Below are positions 1 to 5,340 of a stretch of DNA of 6,913 bases, piece after piece. Origin of the DNA: Gammaproteobacteria bacterium (GTDB taxonomy: Bacteria; Pseudomonadota; Gammaproteobacteria; Pseudomonadales; Oleiphilaceae); NCBI GenBank assembly GCA_029268325.1, contig JAJUGC010000115.1, positions 1 to 6,913 of the forward strand, written 5' to 3'. Below the pieces are notes generated by a model. It worked only from the letters and a program-made list of their open reading frames with translations. It made no database searches and had not been told where the DNA came from. The translations under genes and the position numbers were made by a program. Position 1 is the first letter of the stretch, and the number at the start of each line of letters is the position of its first letter.

Positions 1-1
1 C

Positions 2-190
2 TTTAATGAGCAAATGATTGGGCAAAAAGAACTTGGCCTGGCGTCAGATGGCCAAACGCTGACTTTTTCCATCGGCAATATTCCCGGCGTCGACCCCATG
101 TTTACCGAACAGATCCGCAGCGATCTGGTCAACCTGACCCCGCGACCGGATGGTGGGTTTGACCTGAGCATTCAGATTCCGCAGCAATAA
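2..190 (+). CDS. C-terminal end of an unidentified protein (5' end outside window)
   Basis: An open frame enters from the left edge and stops at TAA 188-190, leaving 62 residues. The visible tail begins FNEQMIGQKELGL and ends in DGGFDLSIQIPQQ. It is polar, has no cysteine, and shows alternating hydrophobic residues that suggest beta strands, with no membrane segment. I do not recognise the family, and the N-terminus that would show a signal peptide or domain is missing. It is taken as real because the frame stays open to the edge, ends in an ordinary stop, and is followed 86 nt later by a good intrinsic terminator placed between it and the convergent gene on the other strand. The 76-codon frame on the opposite strand here is better read as its shadow. 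Confidence 0.6.
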   Translation, partial: FNEQMIGQKELGLASDGQTLTFSIGNIPGVDPMFTEQIRSDLVNLTPRPDGGFDLSIQIPQQ

Positions 191-276
191 CGCCGCAATG
201 CCTTGTCCACTTTTGGCTGCTGCCTTCAAGTCTGATAAAGGCGGTGGTGTGAGGCAGATGAAAGGCATAGACAAAT

Positions 277-303
277 AAAAAGAGCGCTACAAGCGCTCTT
301 TTT
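277..303. terminator. Bidirectional intrinsic terminator
   Basis: The arms AGAGCGCT (281-288) and AGCGCTCT (292-299) pair perfectly around a very short loop. They are flanked by an A run at 277-280 and a T run from 300, broken once and continuing to 309. The structure therefore reads as a GC-rich hairpin plus U tract on both strands. It lies between the convergent upstream gene (stop at 190) and the secreted-protein gene on the - strand (stop at 342), and probably ends both transcripts. Confidence 0.9.
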
Positions 304-341
304 ATTTTTGAATTCTTTTGGCCCCAACTTGGGCATGGGCA

Positions 342-923
342 CTAGAACAACTTCTGAGGGTGATTGTACTGATAGGCCTGGCCATCAATAATGTAATCCG
401 GCTGACGTATCCCTTCCCCGTCGAAACTCGGTAGGGGCGCATTCAGGAAGACGATCCCCTGCTTGGTTACAAATACCTGATCATTCATGTTGATGGTGGT
501 GTCTTCCGGGCGAATCGAAATCGGCGTAAAAGAAGTGCCCAGCAAATTGGGCTTGAAGTTAAACACAGCCGCGCCGCGATCCATGATACCGTCCCCATCC
601 GTATCCACTTCACCGTAGGTCAATGGCAAAAGCAGTGCGAAGAGATCCATGATGGTGCCCGTACCCGCAGGGATACCAACTGTATAGCCATCCATATAGA
701 CAGGGGATTGGGAGACCAGGCCATCCGACGAGGTGGGATTGTCCACATCAATCCTCTCGCCATTGTAGTAGATCGCCTCATAGGTAATTTGACCGGAGAC
801 GTCCATAATGACGCCGGACTGGCCGGAAATAGCCTGTAAGGATTCATCCGAGAGTGGCTTTAATTCCGCATGAGCTACCGACACAAACGCAAAGACACCA
901 AGTGCGGCCACTAATCGTTTCAT
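342..923 (-). CDS. Small secreted protein, DUF6160-like, with a DxDxDG motif
   Basis: This encodes 193 residues, starting at ATG 921-923 with a good Shine-Dalgarno AAGGAG (932-937) 8 nt upstream. Residues 1-19 are a Sec signal peptide (KR, hydrophobic core, AHA) with predicted cleavage before E20. The mature protein opens with ELKPLSDESLQAISGQSG, matching the start of the protein from the neighbouring gene at 1119-1742, with GQSG at the same mature position (15-18). This N-terminal pattern resembles what I recall of DUF6160 proteins in marine gammaproteobacteria; the assignment is from memory. Residues 107-115 read DTDGDGIMD, a calcium-binding-loop-like motif as in thrombospondin type 3 repeats. 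A hydrophobic stretch at about 91-103 (MDLFALLLPL) is short for a membrane segment. No cysteine is present. It is probably periplasmic, outer-membrane-associated or extracellular; function unknown. Confidence 0.85.
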   Translation of the reverse strand: MKRLVAALGVFAFVSVAHAELKPLSDESLQAISGQSGVIMDVSGQITYEAIYYNGERIDVDNPTSSDGLVSQSPVYMDGYTVGIPAGTGTIMDLFALLLPLTYGEVDTDGDGIMDRGAAVFNFKPNLLGTSFTPISIRPEDTTINMNDQVFVTKQGIVFLNAPLPSFDGEGIRQPDYIIDGQAYQYNHPQKLF

Positions 924-931
924 ATCGTCTG

Positions 932-937
932 CTCCTT
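932..937 (-). promoter_or_regulatory. Ribosome binding site of the 342-923 gene
   Basis: CTCCTT on the + strand reads AAGGAG on the coding strand, 8 nt before the ATG at 921-923. It supports that start, which also gives a complete signal peptide. Confidence 0.85.
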
Positions 938-1053
938 CGAGGCTTACGAACCTGGCTCATCCCGAGCCTCAGCTGCTTTGTCCAATTTAAGCAGCACCCA
1001 AAACCTGGTGGCTGTCATCTTGCTTGAGCCATGAACGATCAATTCAGTGAAAT

Positions 1054-1083
1054 GAAGAAGCACCGCCTAAACGGTGCTTCTTC
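1054..1083 (-). terminator. Perfect 12-bp hairpin between the two secreted-protein genes
   Basis: The arms at 1054-1065 and 1072-1083 pair without mismatch around a 6-nt loop, starting about 36 nt after the stop of the upstream - strand gene (1119-1742). Following bases on the - strand (ATTTCACTG) form only a poor U tract, so termination may be partial. The hairpin could equally protect the 3' end of the upstream message from exonucleases. It lies about 130 nt before the start of the next gene (342-923) and may lower that gene's expression relative to its neighbour. I found no convincing separate promoter in 938-1050. Confidence 0.6.
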
Positions 1084-1118
1084 TGGCTCAACTAAGCATT
1101 GCTGGAAATCAGCCTAGC

Positions 1119-1742
1119 TTAGGGGTTGCCACGACCGCTGATGGTCAGGTCAAGATCGCGCAGGTCCATACCAACGATTTCGATCGCACCCATGGACGGA
1201 CGCAGTGCAGCCATGGGAGAGGTGATGGCACCGCCGTATACGTTCAGGCTGTTGATACGCATGTTGATGTTGGACTTTTCAAAGCCAATCGCGATACCAC
1301 CGCCACTTTCAACGTTGGTCGGATCGAAGACGCCATCAATGGTCATGTCCAGGGAGCCTGCGATACGGATATCAGAGGCAATTACACCGCCCAGGTACGG
1401 ATCCGCTTCGTAAAAACCATTGTCATCAGTCCAAGTGCCATTGTCGTCATAACCGTGACGGTTGGTTTCCGGATCATAGGCACCCAGGTCTACTTCCCAT
1501 TTGAAGGCATCAATCCAAATACCGGCGTTCTCCCACGCATCCAAACCAAGTGAGGTAACGGTCAGAGCACCGAGTTGATCCCGTCCAAAGGCTTCGGTCG
1601 TACCCATGGCAATTTCGATCAACAGACCGCTTTGACCAGTCATTTCTGCCAGAGCAGCGTCATCCATAGGCTTCAGGTCAGCTTGCGCGAAGGGAGCAGC
1701 AGCAATTGCAGAAACCAGAACGAGTTTTTTCAGGCCTTTCAT
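1119..1742 (-). CDS. Small secreted protein, DUF6160-like
   Basis: This encodes 207 residues. The start is ATG 1740-1742, preceded by AAGGAG (1750-1755) at 7 nt. The frame extends 21 codons further upstream, but that extension would bury the signal peptide and bypass the ribosome binding site. Residues 1-21 form a Sec signal (KGLKK, hydrophobic alanine-rich core, AQA) with cleavage before D22. The mature start DLKPMDDAALAEMTGQSG matches the neighbouring 342-923 protein position for position, and the proteins diverge afterwards. The rest is acidic and cysteine-free, with a D/N/G-rich middle (about 88-115) and a later half of alternating hydrophobic residues (IRIAGSLDMTIDG, INMRINSLNVYGG, LDLTISGRG) that suggests a beta-rich fold. 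The pattern fits my memory of DUF6160. The A-rich leader and strong ribosome binding site suggest efficient translation. Function unknown; it probably acts outside the inner membrane. Confidence 0.85.
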   Translation of the reverse strand: MKGLKKLVLVSAIAAAPFAQADLKPMDDAALAEMTGQSGLLIEIAMGTTEAFGRDQLGALTVTSLGLDAWENAGIWIDAFKWEVDLGAYDPETNRHGYDDNGTWTDDNGFYEADPYLGGVIASDIRIAGSLDMTIDGVFDPTNVESGGGIAIGFEKSNINMRINSLNVYGGAITSPMAALRPSMGAIEIVGMDLRDLDLTISGRGNP

Positions 1743-1749
1743 TTCATTT

Positions 1750-1770
1750 CTCCTTGATATTATTTTTTTT
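1750..1770 (-). promoter_or_regulatory. Ribosome binding site and A-rich leader of the 1119-1742 gene
   Basis: On the coding strand AAGGAG (1750-1755) lies 7 nt before ATG 1742, preceded by a run of eight As (1763-1770). A-rich, unstructured leaders usually favour ribosome loading. This fixes the start at 1742. An ATG at 1747-1745 is out of frame and meets a stop almost at once. Confidence 0.75.
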
Positions 1771-1850
1771 GTTGCAACTTGCTCTTTCGAGCTCTTACAG
1801 ACCAAGTGAAAGACAGATTGTCCGACACTCGATCATGTAATCTTTGTTAT

Positions 1851-1930
1851 GGTTACTGTAGTTTGCTGAATGTAACCTTTCCGTGAGCCTTCTCACAGTT
1901 TGGAAGCCTTATACTCCCCAGGTTTCCAAA
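1851..1930. promoter_or_regulatory. Cluster of three inverted repeats, possible operator region
   Basis: Three dyads follow one another. GGTTAC (1851-1856) pairs with GTAACC (1872-1877) across 15 nt. GTGAG (1883-1887) pairs with CTCAC (1892-1896) around a 4-nt loop. TTTGGAAGCC (1899-1908) pairs with GGTTTCCAAA (1921-1930) with one mismatch, a G-U in + strand RNA. The cluster lies 109-188 nt upstream of the - strand start at 1742 and more than 250 nt upstream of pabB, so it more likely serves the secreted-protein gene. The sequence does not show which protein, if any, binds. No T run follows, so these are not intrinsic terminators. Confidence 0.35.
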
Positions 1931-2093
1931 ATCCCCAGCAAACCACATATATGCACCACCAACTATTTAAACACAACATTATGTGCAAATATCGAAACCT
2001 AATTGCCTACGGGTTACGACTATACCTTGCCTTTTCTTTCAGACAGTGACCAAGCGCACAACCGGAAGCATATTGTTTCATTTTGTTAAGACC

Positions 2094-2122
2094 TGCACAG
2101 CTTGCCAGACAACAGGTACAAT
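2094..2122 (+). promoter_or_regulatory. Candidate sigma-70 promoter of pabB
   Basis: TGCACA (2094-2099; four of six matches to TTGACA) and TACAAT (2117-2122; five of six to TATAAT) are separated by exactly 17 nt. Transcription would start near 2129 and leave a leader of about 57 nt before the GTG at 2186. This is the best-spaced pair I found upstream of pabB. Confidence 0.4.
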
Positions 2123-2185
2123 CTCACCCCGTAAAGAATCCCTAACCTAAGGCCCGCAAACCAAGTCTGAATATGGAAATCCGTA

Positions 2186-3610
2186 GTGGAAGGCTGTGAA
2201 AGAATACTGGGTTACCCCAGTGATATTGACGCGTTTGCATCCCTTTTTGCCGATCTTCCTGGCTTTGCCCTGCTAAGTGGCATCCATGATTCTCGGACGC
2301 TCCACATCATTAGCGCACTGCCGAGAAAGGTGTTACGCAACCACGCCGGCCATTGGAGCCTGCAGAACGGCCTGGACAGCGCCAACAGCACCCATGGAGT
2401 TAGGTATCTTCAGCCAAGCCAGGTCATGGACTATCTCACGGGATGGCTTTCCGAATATGAAGCACCTAGTGGACTTCCCTTTAACGGGGGCCTGATTGGC
2501 TTTCTTGGCTATGAGGCAAAATACCCCCTTGCCGGTGTAGGCGCCCCGCGTAGGGAAACGCCGTCCATGGCAGAGAGGCAGCCAAAACAAAAGGAAAATC
2601 TGACCACACCCTGCTTGCAGGTTGGCCTCTATGACTGGGCAATCCTGTGTGACGATCAGGCACAATCCTGCCGGCTGTTTTTCCATCCACAATGTGATGA
2701 CGCCCGGCGAGAGTTGATCCTCGAGCGGCTCAGCCAACAAGTAGGCTCCCCGCTTCCATTTAAACTCCGGCAGAAGTTTAGGCCGGACCAGTCCAGGCAA
2801 GCCTATGGTCAGAACTTTGCCCGTATCCAGGAATACATCCTGGCCGGGGACTGCTATCAGATCAACTACGCCCAGCGCTTTTCCGCAACTTTTGAGGGAG
2901 ATCCCTGGACAGCCTTTCGCCTCATTCGCCAGTGCGTACAGGCGCCCTATTCCGCCTTCATTCGCACGGAACAAGGCGCAGTGCTGAGCTTTTCTCCCGA
3001 GCAGTTTATTAGCATCCAGGACCAGGCCATCAGCACCGCCCCTATTAAGGGAACCCGTCCCCGAGGCGCTACGCCCGAAGAAGACTCGGCCCTGCTCGAC
3101 GAGCTGGCTCAGAGCCCTAAAGACAGAGCAGAAAACCTGATGATCGTGGATCTATTACGCAACGACCTCAGCCTGCACGCCCAGACCGGCTCGGTAAAGG
3201 TTACCAAGCTGTTTGAAATCCAGAGCTTCCACAACGTTCACCATCTGGTGACTACCATCGAAGCCCTTAAAAAACCAGAAGTCAGCCCACTAACCGTGCT
3301 GTGGGATGCGTTTCCCGGCGGCTCCATAACCGGCGCGCCGAAAAAGCGAGCGATGGAAATTATTGAGGAACTTGAGCCCCACCGCCGTTCCGCTTATTGC
3401 GGCAGCATTTTTTGGTGTTCCCACAGCGGCCAACTGAACAGCAACATAGCCATTCGCACCCTGGTGTGTGAAGGGGATCAGATTTACTGTTGGGGAGGGG
3501 GTGGAATTGTCACGGACTCCGTCGAAGAAAAGGAGTACCAGGAGTCGATCAGCAAGGTGAGCTATTTTATGAAGGCCCTGGAGCAGGAGTTTTGGGCTCC
3601 GAACACCTAA
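2186..3610 (+). CDS. pabB: Aminodeoxychorismate synthase component I (PabB)
   Basis: This is a 474-residue chorismate-utilising enzyme; E. coli PabB has about 453. It converts chorismate, with ammonia from the PabA glutaminase, to 4-amino-4-deoxychorismate for p-aminobenzoate and folate synthesis in the cytoplasm. The N-terminal domain (about 1-190) includes FNGGLIGFLGYE (99-110). The catalytic domain (about 200-465) shows CYQINYAQRF, PIKGT with K288, DRAENLMIVDLLRNDL (313-328), GSITGAPKKRAMEIIEELE (379-397) and GGGGIVTDS. The lysine in PIKGT is typical of PabB, where TrpE has alanine (PIAGT); this decides between the two. The start is GTG 2186 with a weak GGA (2175-2177); an in-frame stop at 2168-2170 limits any extension. 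The sequence from residue 8 (LGYPSDIDAF...LPGFALL) resembles the start of Pseudomonas PabB. It is transcribed alone, facing thrH. Confidence 0.96.
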   Translation: MEGCERILGYPSDIDAFASLFADLPGFALLSGIHDSRTLHIISALPRKVLRNHAGHWSLQNGLDSANSTHGVRYLQPSQVMDYLTGWLSEYEAPSGLPFNGGLIGFLGYEAKYPLAGVGAPRRETPSMAERQPKQKENLTTPCLQVGLYDWAILCDDQAQSCRLFFHPQCDDARRELILERLSQQVGSPLPFKLRQKFRPDQSRQAYGQNFARIQEYILAGDCYQINYAQRFSATFEGDPWTAFRLIRQCVQAPYSAFIRTEQGAVLSFSPEQFISIQDQAISTAPIKGTRPRGATPEEDSALLDELAQSPKDRAENLMIVDLLRNDLSLHAQTGSVKVTKLFEIQSFHNVHHLVTTIEALKKPEVSPLTVLWDAFPGGSITGAPKKRAMEIIEELEPHRRSAYCGSIFWCSHSGQLNSNIAIRTLVCEGDQIYCWGGGGIVTDSVEEKEYQESISKVSYFMKALEQEFWAPNT

Positions 3611-3619
3611 GGGAATTGA

Positions 3620-3643
3620 GCCCCTCTCCGAACGGAAAGGGGC
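3620..3643. terminator. Hairpin between convergent pabB and thrH
   Basis: GCCCCT (3620-3625) pairs with AGGGGC (3638-3643). After one mismatch, TCC (3627-3629) pairs with GGA (3634-3636) around a 4-nt loop. It begins 9 nt after the pabB stop and ends 27 nt before the thrH stop. Neither side has a good U tract, so it is a candidate shared transcript end rather than a textbook terminator. Confidence 0.5.
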
Positions 3644-3669
3644 ACACAGGCCAAATGCAGCCGAGCCTT

Positions 3670-4284
3670 TTAGTCGATTTTATTCACGCTCGCCTTACGG
3701 AATTCCTCTTTCAAGTCCTCGTAGGTATGAACCGCCGGGAACTGGGGAAACTCGCGAATGACGTTTTCCGGAGCATGGAACAGGATGCCCGCATCGGCTT
3801 CAGACAGCATGGTTGTGTCGTTGTAGGAATCACCCGCTGCAATCACCCGGAAGTTAAGGCCGTGGAAGGCTTTCACTGCCTGGCGCTTGGGGTCCTTTTG
3901 GCGCAAGGTATAGTCGATGACCTTGCCATTATCGTCCACCACCAGCTTATGACAGAACAGGGCCGGATAACCCAACTTCTTCATCAGCGGCATGGCGAAT
4001 TCATAGAAGGTGTCAGACAGGATCACCACCTGGAAGCGGTCGCGCAGCCAGTTAACGAATTCGACGGCTCCCTCCAGGGGATCCAAAGTGGCAATCACTT
4101 CTTGGATATCAGGCAGGCCAAACCCGTGTTGTTCCAGCAGTCTCAACCGCTGCTTCATCAGCACATCGTAGTCGGGAATATCCCGGGTGGTCGCACGCAG
4201 CTCTTCAATGCCGGTTTTTTCAGCGAATGCGATCCAGATTTCCGGGATCAATACACCTTCAAGATCAAGACAAGCCAGTTCCAC
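3670..4284 (-). CDS. thrH: ThrH, bifunctional phosphoserine phosphatase / homoserine phosphotransferase
   Basis: This encodes 204 residues, close to the 205 I recall for Pseudomonas aeruginosa ThrH. It is a cytoplasmic HAD-superfamily enzyme that hydrolyses phosphoserine and, in Pseudomonas, can pass the phosphate to homoserine, bypassing ThrB. HAD motif I is DLEGV with D7 as the expected phosphorylated aspartate and E9 where most HAD phosphatases have a second Asp; this DLEG form is typical of ThrH. Motif II is VILSDTF, and motif IV is GDSYNDTTML. The C-terminal GILFHAPENVIREFPQFPAVHTYEDL also matches ThrH closely. The start is GTG 4282-4284, with GAGGAG (4291-4296) 6 nt upstream. The frame runs 78 codons further upstream, but that extension is not protein-like and crosses the cysH leader. 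It converges on pabB and diverges from cysH. Serine made here would feed cysteine synthesis, which fits the neighbours (inference). Confidence 0.95.
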   Translation of the reverse strand: MELACLDLEGVLIPEIWIAFAEKTGIEELRATTRDIPDYDVLMKQRLRLLEQHGFGLPDIQEVIATLDPLEGAVEFVNWLRDRFQVVILSDTFYEFAMPLMKKLGYPALFCHKLVVDDNGKVIDYTLRQKDPKRQAVKAFHGLNFRVIAAGDSYNDTTMLSEADAGILFHAPENVIREFPQFPAVHTYEDLKEEFRKASVNKID

Positions 4285-4290
4285 AGAATT

Positions 4291-4296
4291 CTCCTC
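4291..4296 (-). promoter_or_regulatory. Ribosome binding site fixing the thrH GTG start
   Basis: CTCCTC on the + strand reads GAGGAG on the coding strand, 6 nt before GTG 4284. It selects this start over upstream in-frame codons and gives the family's usual N-terminus (xELACLDLEGV). Confidence 0.85.
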
Positions 4297-4379
4297 GAAT
4301 ATAGCGGCCCTTAAAACAGGCGCTAATAATATAGGAATCTGGCCCAACTTGCATATGGATTCACTGCGACAACCCCTGC

Positions 4380-4408
4380 CAAACCTTTGTGGCTTATAAC
4401 CATATAAT
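4380..4408 (+). promoter_or_regulatory. Candidate cysH promoter with perfect -10 and no -35
   Basis: TATAAT at 4403-4408 matches the sigma-70 -10 consensus exactly. At 16-18 nt upstream (about 4379-4386) no hexamer resembles TTGACA. A missing -35 is typical of activator-dependent promoters, and cysteine-regulon promoters are activated by CysB, encoded nearby at 5372-6346. Transcription would start near 4415 and give a leader of about 95 nt. AGGAAT (4333-4338) and ATTCCT (4407-4412) form a widely spaced inverted pair around the region. CysB binding is inferred, not shown. Confidence 0.5.
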
Positions 4409-4422
4409 TCCTCGATATTTTC

Positions 4423-4474
4423 ATCGGCTGCCGCTTTCTGGTACTTTGTCGGCCATCCGTAGCGGCTTGCCGAT
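4423..4474 (+). promoter_or_regulatory. Long stem-loop in the cysH leader
   Basis: ATCGGC (4423-4428) pairs with GCCGAT (4469-4474), and GCCGCT (4430-4435) pairs with AGCGGC (4461-4466). The two perfect 6-bp helices are separated by a small 1x2 internal loop and close a 25-nt apical loop. The structure sits 34 nt upstream of the cysH ATG and would begin about 8 nt into the transcript if the -10 at 4403-4408 is used. No U tract follows, so it is not an intrinsic terminator. It may affect mRNA stability or translation, or be a DNA-level dyad; I match it to no known riboswitch class. Confidence 0.55.
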
Positions 4475-4508
4475 ACATCCTTGCACCTGTTCAAAAGACG
4501 GTTTTGGA

Positions 4509-5231
4509 ATGCTGACACAAGAAAAACTCATGGAGCTTAATGAGCAGCTCCAGAACGAATCCCCCAAGAATATTCTCCGTCAGGCGTTGTCGGACTTCGA
4601 CAACATCGCCATCTCCTTCAGTGGCGCTGAAGATGTCATCCTGATCGATATGGCGACCAAGATCAAAAAAGACGTGAAAGTATTCACCCTGGACACGGGC
4701 CGCCTGCATGAGGAAACCTATCGCTTTATCGATAAGGTTCGCGAGCATTACAACCTGGACCTGGAGGTGCTGTTCCCTGAGAGCGCCGCGGTAGAAAATC
4801 TCGTGAAAGAAAAGGGCCTGTTCAGCTTTTATCAGGACGGCCACCAAGAGTGCTGCGGTATTCGCAAGGTCGCTCCCCTCAAGCGCAAGCTGGCAAGCCT
4901 GGATGCCTGGATCACCGGACAGCGGCGAGACCAAAGCCCCGGCACCCGCACCCATGTTCCGGTGGTGCAAATCGACGAAGGCAATTCCACTGCAGAGCGG
5001 CAGCTGGTCAAGTTCAATCCCTTGGCCAACTGGACATCCCAACAAGTTTGGGACTATATCCGCATGTTTGACGTACCCTACAATGAGCTTCACGAACGCG
5101 GGTTTGTCAGCATCGGCTGCGCCCCCTGCACCCGGGCAGTCCTGCCTGGGCAACACGAGCGGGAGGGCCGCTGGTGGTGGGAAGAGGCCGCCCATAAGGA
5201 ATGCGGCCTGCATGCAGTGAATCTCAAATAG
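4509..5231 (+). CDS. cysH: Assimilatory adenylyl-sulfate (APS) reductase, Fe-S type
   Basis: This 240-residue cytoplasmic enzyme reduces adenylyl sulfate to sulfite and AMP with thioredoxin as electron donor, in assimilatory sulfate reduction. The nucleotide-binding loop is SFSGAEDV (36-43), followed by VFTLDTGRLHEETYRF (58-73). Cysteine pairs C115-C116 (ECCGIRK) and C204/C207 (GCAPC) are the [4Fe-4S] ligands of APS reductases, absent from enterobacterial PAPS reductases. C232 in KECGLH is the catalytic cysteine. TGQRRDQSPGTR (136-147) is also typical. These residues point to APS rather than PAPS as substrate. The start at ATG 4509 has only a weak upstream GGA, but the N-terminus aligns in length with Pseudomonas CysH; an in-frame GTG at 4389 would add 40 unlike residues and overlap the promoter and stem-loop. 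It diverges from thrH and converges on cysB, its likely activator. Confidence 0.96.
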   Translation: MLTQEKLMELNEQLQNESPKNILRQALSDFDNIAISFSGAEDVILIDMATKIKKDVKVFTLDTGRLHEETYRFIDKVREHYNLDLEVLFPESAAVENLVKEKGLFSFYQDGHQECCGIRKVAPLKRKLASLDAWITGQRRDQSPGTRTHVPVVQIDEGNSTAERQLVKFNPLANWTSQQVWDYIRMFDVPYNELHERGFVSIGCAPCTRAVLPGQHEREGRWWWEEAAHKECGLHAVNLK

Positions 5232-5235
5232 CTCA

Positions 5236-5254
5236 AAGGCCCGGTCAGGGCCTT
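5236..5254 (+). terminator. Hairpin just after cysH
   Basis: AAGGCCC (5236-5242) pairs perfectly with GGGCCTT (5248-5254) around a 5-nt loop, starting 5 nt after the cysH stop. The following bases (GTGGCTTTCAG) give a weak U tract, so this is a probable but not ideal terminator for cysH. Confidence 0.6.
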
Positions 5255-5258
5255 GTGG

Positions 5259-5290
5259 CTTTCAGATTTCACCTACTTTCAGATTTCACC
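5259..5290. repeat. Two exact tandem copies of a 15-bp sequence
   Basis: CTTTCAGATTTCACC occurs at 5259-5273 and again at 5276-5290, separated by TA (17-nt period). It lies in the intergenic space between the cysH terminator hairpin and the next hairpin. It may be a slippage duplication; no role is evident. Confidence 0.85.
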
Positions 5291-5302
5291 AGACTGAGCT
5301 TC

Positions 5303-5329
5303 GCCCTGCCGCCCCAAGCACGGCAGGGC
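5303..5329. terminator. Perfect 9-bp GC-rich hairpin between cysH and cysB
   Basis: GCCCTGCCG (5303-5311) pairs with CGGCAGGGC (5321-5329) around a 9-nt loop. It lies 43 nt beyond the cysB stop and 71 nt beyond the cysH stop. No U tract follows on either strand, so it is a stable 3' structure that could act with the flanking hairpins. Confidence 0.5.
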
Positions 5330-5340
5330 TAACGCACGAG

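Larger units (their letters stand above)
1743..2185. other. 443-nt non-coding region between the secreted-protein gene and pabB
   Basis: The two flanking genes diverge from this region. From left to right it holds the leader of the - strand gene (1743-1795, including palindrome GTTGCAAC at 1771-1778 and a small GCTC/GAGC hairpin at 1781-1792), a cluster of three inverted repeats (1851-1930), an AT-rich stretch (about 1931-2090) where I see nothing definite, and a candidate pabB promoter (2094-2122). I found no convincing -35/-10 pair for the - strand gene and no protein-like frame or RNA gene. Confidence 0.6.

Noticed and set aside
44..274. 76-codon - strand frame at the left edge
   Set aside because: It mostly overlaps the + strand C-terminal frame and starts right beside the terminator. 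No ribosome binding site or domain is seen.
1074..1553. 159-codon + strand frame opposite the secreted-protein gene
   Set aside because: It lies antisense within a gene with a clear signal peptide, ribosome binding site and family-like N-terminus. Its own translation has no recognisable domain.
2333..2974. 213-codon - strand frame opposite pabB
   Set aside because: It is a shadow of the pabB coding sequence with no independent support.
2186..3610. Anthranilate synthase component I (TrpE) instead of PabB
   Set aside because: The active-site segment reads PIKGT with lysine (K288), typical of PabB; TrpE has PIAGT.
3490..4314. 274-codon + strand frame across the pabB end and thrH
   Set aside because: It overlaps the pabB C-terminus in another frame and all of thrH antisense. 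Both real genes have intact diagnostic motifs.
4423..4474. Known riboswitch (SAM or similar) or intrinsic attenuator in the cysH leader
   Set aside because: It is a simple interrupted stem-loop without the multi-helix junction of SAM classes, and no U tract follows, so neither label is supported.
4389..4508. 40-codon N-terminal extension of cysH from GTG 4389
   Set aside because: The extension crosses the TATAAT and the stem-loop, does not resemble the CysH N-terminus, and would place the start upstream of the probable transcription start.
4285..4518. 78-codon N-terminal extension of thrH
   Set aside because: The GTG at 4284 has a strong GAGGAG at proper spacing and gives the usual ThrH N-terminus. 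The extension is antisense to the cysH leader and not protein-like.
4491..5213. 240-codon - strand frame opposite cysH
   Set aside because: It is a shadow of the strongly conserved cysH reading frame. No signal peptide, domain or ribosome binding site supports it.
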